Assembly: GCA_025331445.1 (NCBI GenBank)
Contig: JAIWNE010000039.1
Coordinates: 1 to 64,000, forward strand
Source: Blakeslea trispora
Lineage: Eukaryota > Mucoromycota > Mucoromycetes > Mucorales > Choanephoraceae
Direction of reading: 5' to 3'
Length of the DNA stretch: 64,000 nucleotides
Shown: piece by piece, positions 59,950-64,000 of the stretch
How positions within the stretch are numbered: position 1 is the stretch's first letter
Layout of the letters: each line of letters begins with the position of its first letter
Notes under the pieces: generated by a model
Told to the model about the DNA's origin: nothing
What the model saw: only the letters and a program-made list of their open reading frames with translations
Database searches by the model: none
Program-made: the position numbers and the translations under genes

Positions 59950-62900
59950 ATGGATCAGATTGAACAGGCAGTCATGTACGCACTCGGTCCTCAAGTGGAT
60001 CCCAACTTAAAAGCACAGGTAATGATGCAGACTCAACAATAAAGGCATACGCTCAACACGCGTATCTCATCAATTATTAGGCAAACGCATATTGTGAACA
60101 AGTCAAAAACTCAAATGAAGGCTGGCAATTATGTATCGAGTTGTTTATGAAAGAACCAAAGGCGTAAGTTTTTTATTCGTGCGACAGTATGAGCTGTCAA
60201 TATCTTATTTTATTTTTTGGACTGCTGAATTAATAAACACCTTTTAGACTTCCCGAAGCACGATTCTTTGCTCTTCAAGTAGTTGAAAATACATTGCGTA
60301 CAAGGTAATATATAAACTCCTGCCTGAATGATAAAGTAACTCATTGGTTTTCAATAAAGATTTAATGCATTGGACAATGCCGCAGTTGAATACATTCAAC
60401 GTACTATGATGGAATACCTTCGCCGAGAATTTGTTGATAACACATCTGTTGGATCTGAAGAAGCTTGTAAGTACAGAACCAGCTCCGTATCAAGTATGTT
60501 TATCACTGACATTCATGATAGTCATTCGAAACAAAGCAGCTCAGCTTTTGACTCTCTTGTTCATCCATGTATACCCCAACATCTGGTCCAGCTTCTTTAA
60601 GGATATGATCGCAATTGCCAAGACACCCTCTGGTTCACCCAGTCATGAAAAAGCAGCTGATTTCTTTTTGCGACTTTGTATCAGCATTGATGAGGAAATT
60701 GCTCGCTTGGATATTCCTCGTACTCGTGAAGAAGTCCTTCGCAACACACACATTAAAGATACAATGCGTCTTGGCGATATTCAGTTGCTTGCTGCATTCT
60801 GGTTTGACCTTCTTCAAGAGTTCAGATCAGCCAATCCCAATATTGCACAATTAGCCTTGAAGAATATTGGATCTTACATTGCATGGATGGACATTGCATT
60901 GGTCGTGAATGATCAAGTAATGAATGTCTTGTATGAACTATTGACAGACTCCAATCTTCGCATTTCTGCTTGTGAGTGTTTAGCTGATGTGATCAGTAAA
61001 GGTATGCTGCCCTTGGATAAGCTAAGCATGCTTCAAATGCTGAACATCACTAGTATGTTGGGTAGACTAGACTTGGTAAAGTGTATCTATTTAAGCTCTC
61101 CGAAGAGAATATCCTTTATTGATTGTCTCTGTTTGCTCTATAGTCTGAGCCCGAGTTTGTTGAATATGTAGCCCGCTTGATCAATGCTCTAGGTACTGAA
61201 CTCTGCAAGATTTATGCAGAACCTTCACTTCCTGCTGAAGGAAAAGCTCAGGCTTGGACAATGATTGAACAAATCACACCTTATTTACTCAAGTTTTTGG
61301 CCAATGAATATGATGACACTTCTTCTGCTGTCTTTCCCTTTGTCAACGATATGCTTTATCTTGTATGTGATGACTCAAAATCAAAATCAATTGAATAACT
61401 CATTTTGTGCTATAGTTCAAGAGACAAAAGAAACAAGTACAGCCTTTCTCTCAAGGTCAGCACGAATTTTTGGCTTCCCTGTTAAATGTAGTGATTGTCA
61501 AATTAAGGTACGACAATGACACAGAATGGGATACAGACGAAGATGAACCTGAGGAAGAAGCTCTCTTTTTTGAGATGAGAAAGGTAAGGTGCTGTTCTGC
61601 ATGTTATATGTATACGCGACTGATCTTCTATGGTGTACACTTAGAACTTGCGCATCTTTGCTGAACATATTGCCATGATCAACGAAGAACTCTATGTAGG
61701 CTATATTCACTCGTTTGTCATGGACAGTCTCAACAAATACAAATCAGGAGCACAACTGGATTGGCGCGATGTAGAGCTTTGTCTTTATGTAGTCTACTGT
61801 TATGGCGAAGCTCTCTCAAAAGCCTCCATGATCTTTGTTACACCTGACAACAAATTGTCTCCTTTAGGTGAATTGATCTCTGAGATGGTTTCTTCAAGTA
61901 AGTCTGAGACAAACAAAAAAACAAAAAAGAAAGAAGGAAGCTAACTATCATCTCCTTTTTTTTTTTGTGAAAAAGACATCTCTGCTTATCCTCATCCTTC
62001 ATGTGCCATGCAATACTTTGAAAACTTAAATCGTTACTATCAATTCTTTGATCTTAGACCTGAGCATTTACCTCAAGCACTCTCTGCCTTTGTGGATGGC
62101 CGTGGTTTGCATCATGCTGTAAAGCAGATTCGTACACGATGTTGGTACCTCTTCCAGCGCTTTGTCAAGAACTTGAAACCCAAAATGGGACCTTATGTCG
62201 AAAATGTCTTGTCATCCATTGGAGACTTACTCACCATCCAAGCAGAACCTGTGGTTGAGCAAAGCACAATGGACGGTATGCCTATCCCTGCTGCTTCTAC
62301 ATTTGATAGTCAACTGTATTTGTTCGAGACGGTCGGTTTATTGATTTCTATGGATACAATTGATTCGTTGAAGCAAACTGAGTATCTTAAGATTGTCTTA
62401 CAACCTTTGGTGGATGGTATTCAGAATTCATTGTCTCAGCCATTCAATGCTGAAGATGAACTGTTTTTGCTTCAAGTACATCATTACATCATGGCCATTG
62501 GTAGTGTTGCTAAAGGTAAGTCAAGTGTTTAATGAGATGAACGGAACTTGATCCACTTATTTTCTTGTTCTTTTCCGAAAAAAAATGCTTAGGTTTCCCT
62601 ACTTTGGAGAAGCCTTCAGATGGTACGCAACATCCTCAAACAGTTGTATTTGTTCAAGCAACTGAAATTATTTTGAGTGCTTTGCAAGCATATAATCAAA
62701 TGTCTGTCATTCGTGATGCTGTGCGCTATACTTTTGCACGTCTCATTACTTGTTTGGGTACAGAGATTGTTGCTTATTTGCCCAACTTGATCAACGGTCT
62801 TTTGACAGAATGTCAAGTAACTGAATTAGTTGACTTCTTACCATTCATCGGTCTCGTTGCTCACAAGTACAAACCAATGATTGAGCCTATCATTGACGAA

Positions 62901-63627
62901 TTGTTGTTACCCTTGGTAAGACGTGTCTTTGACTTTTTGAACACAACGCCTTCTGGCACAGATGAAGCTCTGTTGTTATTGGAATTACGCAAAGCTTACT
63001 TGAGTTTCATCTTGAGCCTGTTCAATGCCAATTTAGAAAAGGTGTTTGTTAGTGAACGCAACTTGGAATTTCTCAACACCATCCTTCAGACCTTTTTGCA
63101 TTTTGCAAAAGACAATTCAGATCCTACCACTCAAAAGATGTCTTTCGGTGTCTTTTTAAAGATGGTTAGTTCTTGGGCTAGTGGATCAGATACCAACACA
63201 AGCGTTTCGGGATTCGACCAGTTTGTATATAATGAACTCTTACCAATCACTTTCTCTGTGCCTATGAGCTCGGCTTTTAATTTGGCAGATGGACAATCTA
63301 TTCTGGTAATGTTTTTTTTTAAAAATTAACAACGATCGAACCCATCTCATCATTTCTTTGTCATAGGTCTTTGGTGAAATGACAAGCATTCAGAAAGCCA
63401 TGTGCGTAAAGCAAGGCAACGACTTTATAGAATATATGAAGAAGGTGTTTTTCCCTTCAATTCAATGTCCTGCTGAAACAGCAGAAAGATACTGTCAGGC
63501 CATTCAACAATACGAAGGCAGACAATTCAAAAAGTATTTCCAGGTAAGTTTTAGGCTTTCTGTTTTCTTTGTCATTTATTTATACTTCTTTCTTTTATAG
63601 TCCTTTATTACAGAAGCCAAGAGTTAA
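59950..63627 (+). CDS. LOS1: Exportin-T, tRNA export receptor
   Basis: Karyopherin that exports mature tRNA with Ran-GTP (Los1/XPOT). Twelve exons: 59950-60018, 60081-60163, 60248-60304, 60360-60466, 60522-61075, 61144-61362, 61416-61583, 61645-61897, 61976-62515, 62593-63305, 63367-63543, 63601-63627; 988 residues, exact phase. N-terminus MDQIEQAVMYALGPQVDP and EARFFALQVVENTL; then RNKAAQLLTLLFIHVYPNIW, the exportin-1/HEAT region that follows the importin-N helix. Further: LALKNIGSYIAWMDIALV, CLADVISKGMLPLDKL, ENLNRYYQFFDLRPEHL, GRGLHHAVKQIRTRCWYLF (strongly conserved in XPOT) and AETAERYCQAIQQYEGRQFK near the end. The acidic insertion at WDTDEDEPEEEALF is also family-typical. Confidence 0.95.
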
Positions 63628-63781
63628 AAAGAAAAAGAGAAAGAATAATAATAGATGGAGCAAGAGAAGCGGAAAAAGTGTAAAAAAAAAAAGAAGCCAA
63701 GATGAAATTCGCTTATTTTCTCTCTTCTTCTTTTTTTTATTATTGCTTGCTATACTAGAGATATGTAATAAAGCTACCTGT

Positions 63782-63953
63782 TTATTTTCTTATTGTATAA
63801 TGTCTCGCTTTACGGTGATGTCCCTTTTGATGAGGCAAACGGGAGAACTTGAGCGTACTGTTTTGTTTGATGCCTAATTGACTCACAACTGCTGTGTCTT
63901 CAAGTAACTTTTGTTGTTCAAACATTAGACAATGAGAATGCCAAATGTATCTC
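63782..63953 (-). CDS. Last exon of a ubiquitin-like-domain protein, truncated at the right edge
   Basis: Reading minus from an acceptor at 63954-63955, the frame gives CLMFEQQKLLEDTAVVSQLG, then IKQNSTLKFSR, and a basic His/Lys-rich tail to the stop at 63782. The order LxF..K.LED...(L/V)...GI..(N/E)STL is the second half of a beta-grasp ubiquitin fold. There is no terminal GG, so it is not a processed modifier. The N-terminal half should lie to the right of the window. Converges with XPOT, 155 bp between stops. Confidence 0.5.
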
Positions 63954-64000
63954 CTAGAAAGAAAATCAATTACTATATTGACAGATAGGTTGTACAAGAA

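Overview
The window looks like nuclear DNA of a filamentous fungus of the Mucoromycota, most likely Mucorales. It is AT-rich by eye, genes carry many 45-100 nt GT-AG introns, and proteins match fungal families (Mdm10/ERMES, Rck2/Srk1 kinase, Clg1-type cyclin, Rom/Tus1-type Rho GEF, Pan1/intersectin). It also has a TnpB/Fanzor-like gene and mobile-element debris of the kind I associate with this group. The species is not determined. Exon models were built by hand from splice signals and reading phase. Nearly all close to an exact multiple of three, which is their main internal check.

Left part (1-15,066): the 5' half of an exportin-7 gene (minus) runs off the left edge. Next comes about 5 kb of gene-poor DNA with a broken PD-(D/E)XK-like gene, a perfect 13 x 13 bp minisatellite and an unidentified coding-like fragment. 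Then come a polyglutamine Clg1-like cyclin and a coiled-coil protein (both minus), and a Rho GEF with DH-PH-CNH architecture (plus) whose best model contains one in-frame stop near its 5' end.

Middle (15,631-35,000): a Pan1/intersectin-like endocytic scaffold (EH-EH-coiled coil-Pro-rich-SH3-SH3), a mucin-like single-pass membrane protein and MDM10 lie on plus. They converge on TCP1/CCT1 (minus). Next is the most notable locus: a 1,337-residue TnpB/Fanzor-like protein with an intact C-terminal RuvC triad and zinc ribbon behind a very long N-terminal extension. It is followed by about 3 kb without a gene and a single-exon protein with two WWE-like modules.

Right part (35,329-64,000): a giant 1,771-residue Sel1-repeat protein with an N-myristoylation signal, another 3-kb gene-poor tract, an AYR1-like short-chain reductase split into 10 exons, several small proteins of unknown function, an Rck2/Srk1-type kinase, a decayed transposase, pyruvate dehydrogenase E1-beta, the exocytic SM protein Sec1 (with a 7-nt microexon), and exportin-T (plus). 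Exportin-T converges on the 3' end of a ubiquitin-like-domain gene at the right edge.

There is no operon-like logic. Themes that recur are membrane traffic and polarity (Sec1, Pan1, Rho GEF, mucin-like sensor), nuclear export (XPO7, XPOT), mitochondria (Mdm10, PDB1) and signalling (Clg1, Rck2/Srk1). I saw no tRNA, rRNA or CRISPR array.
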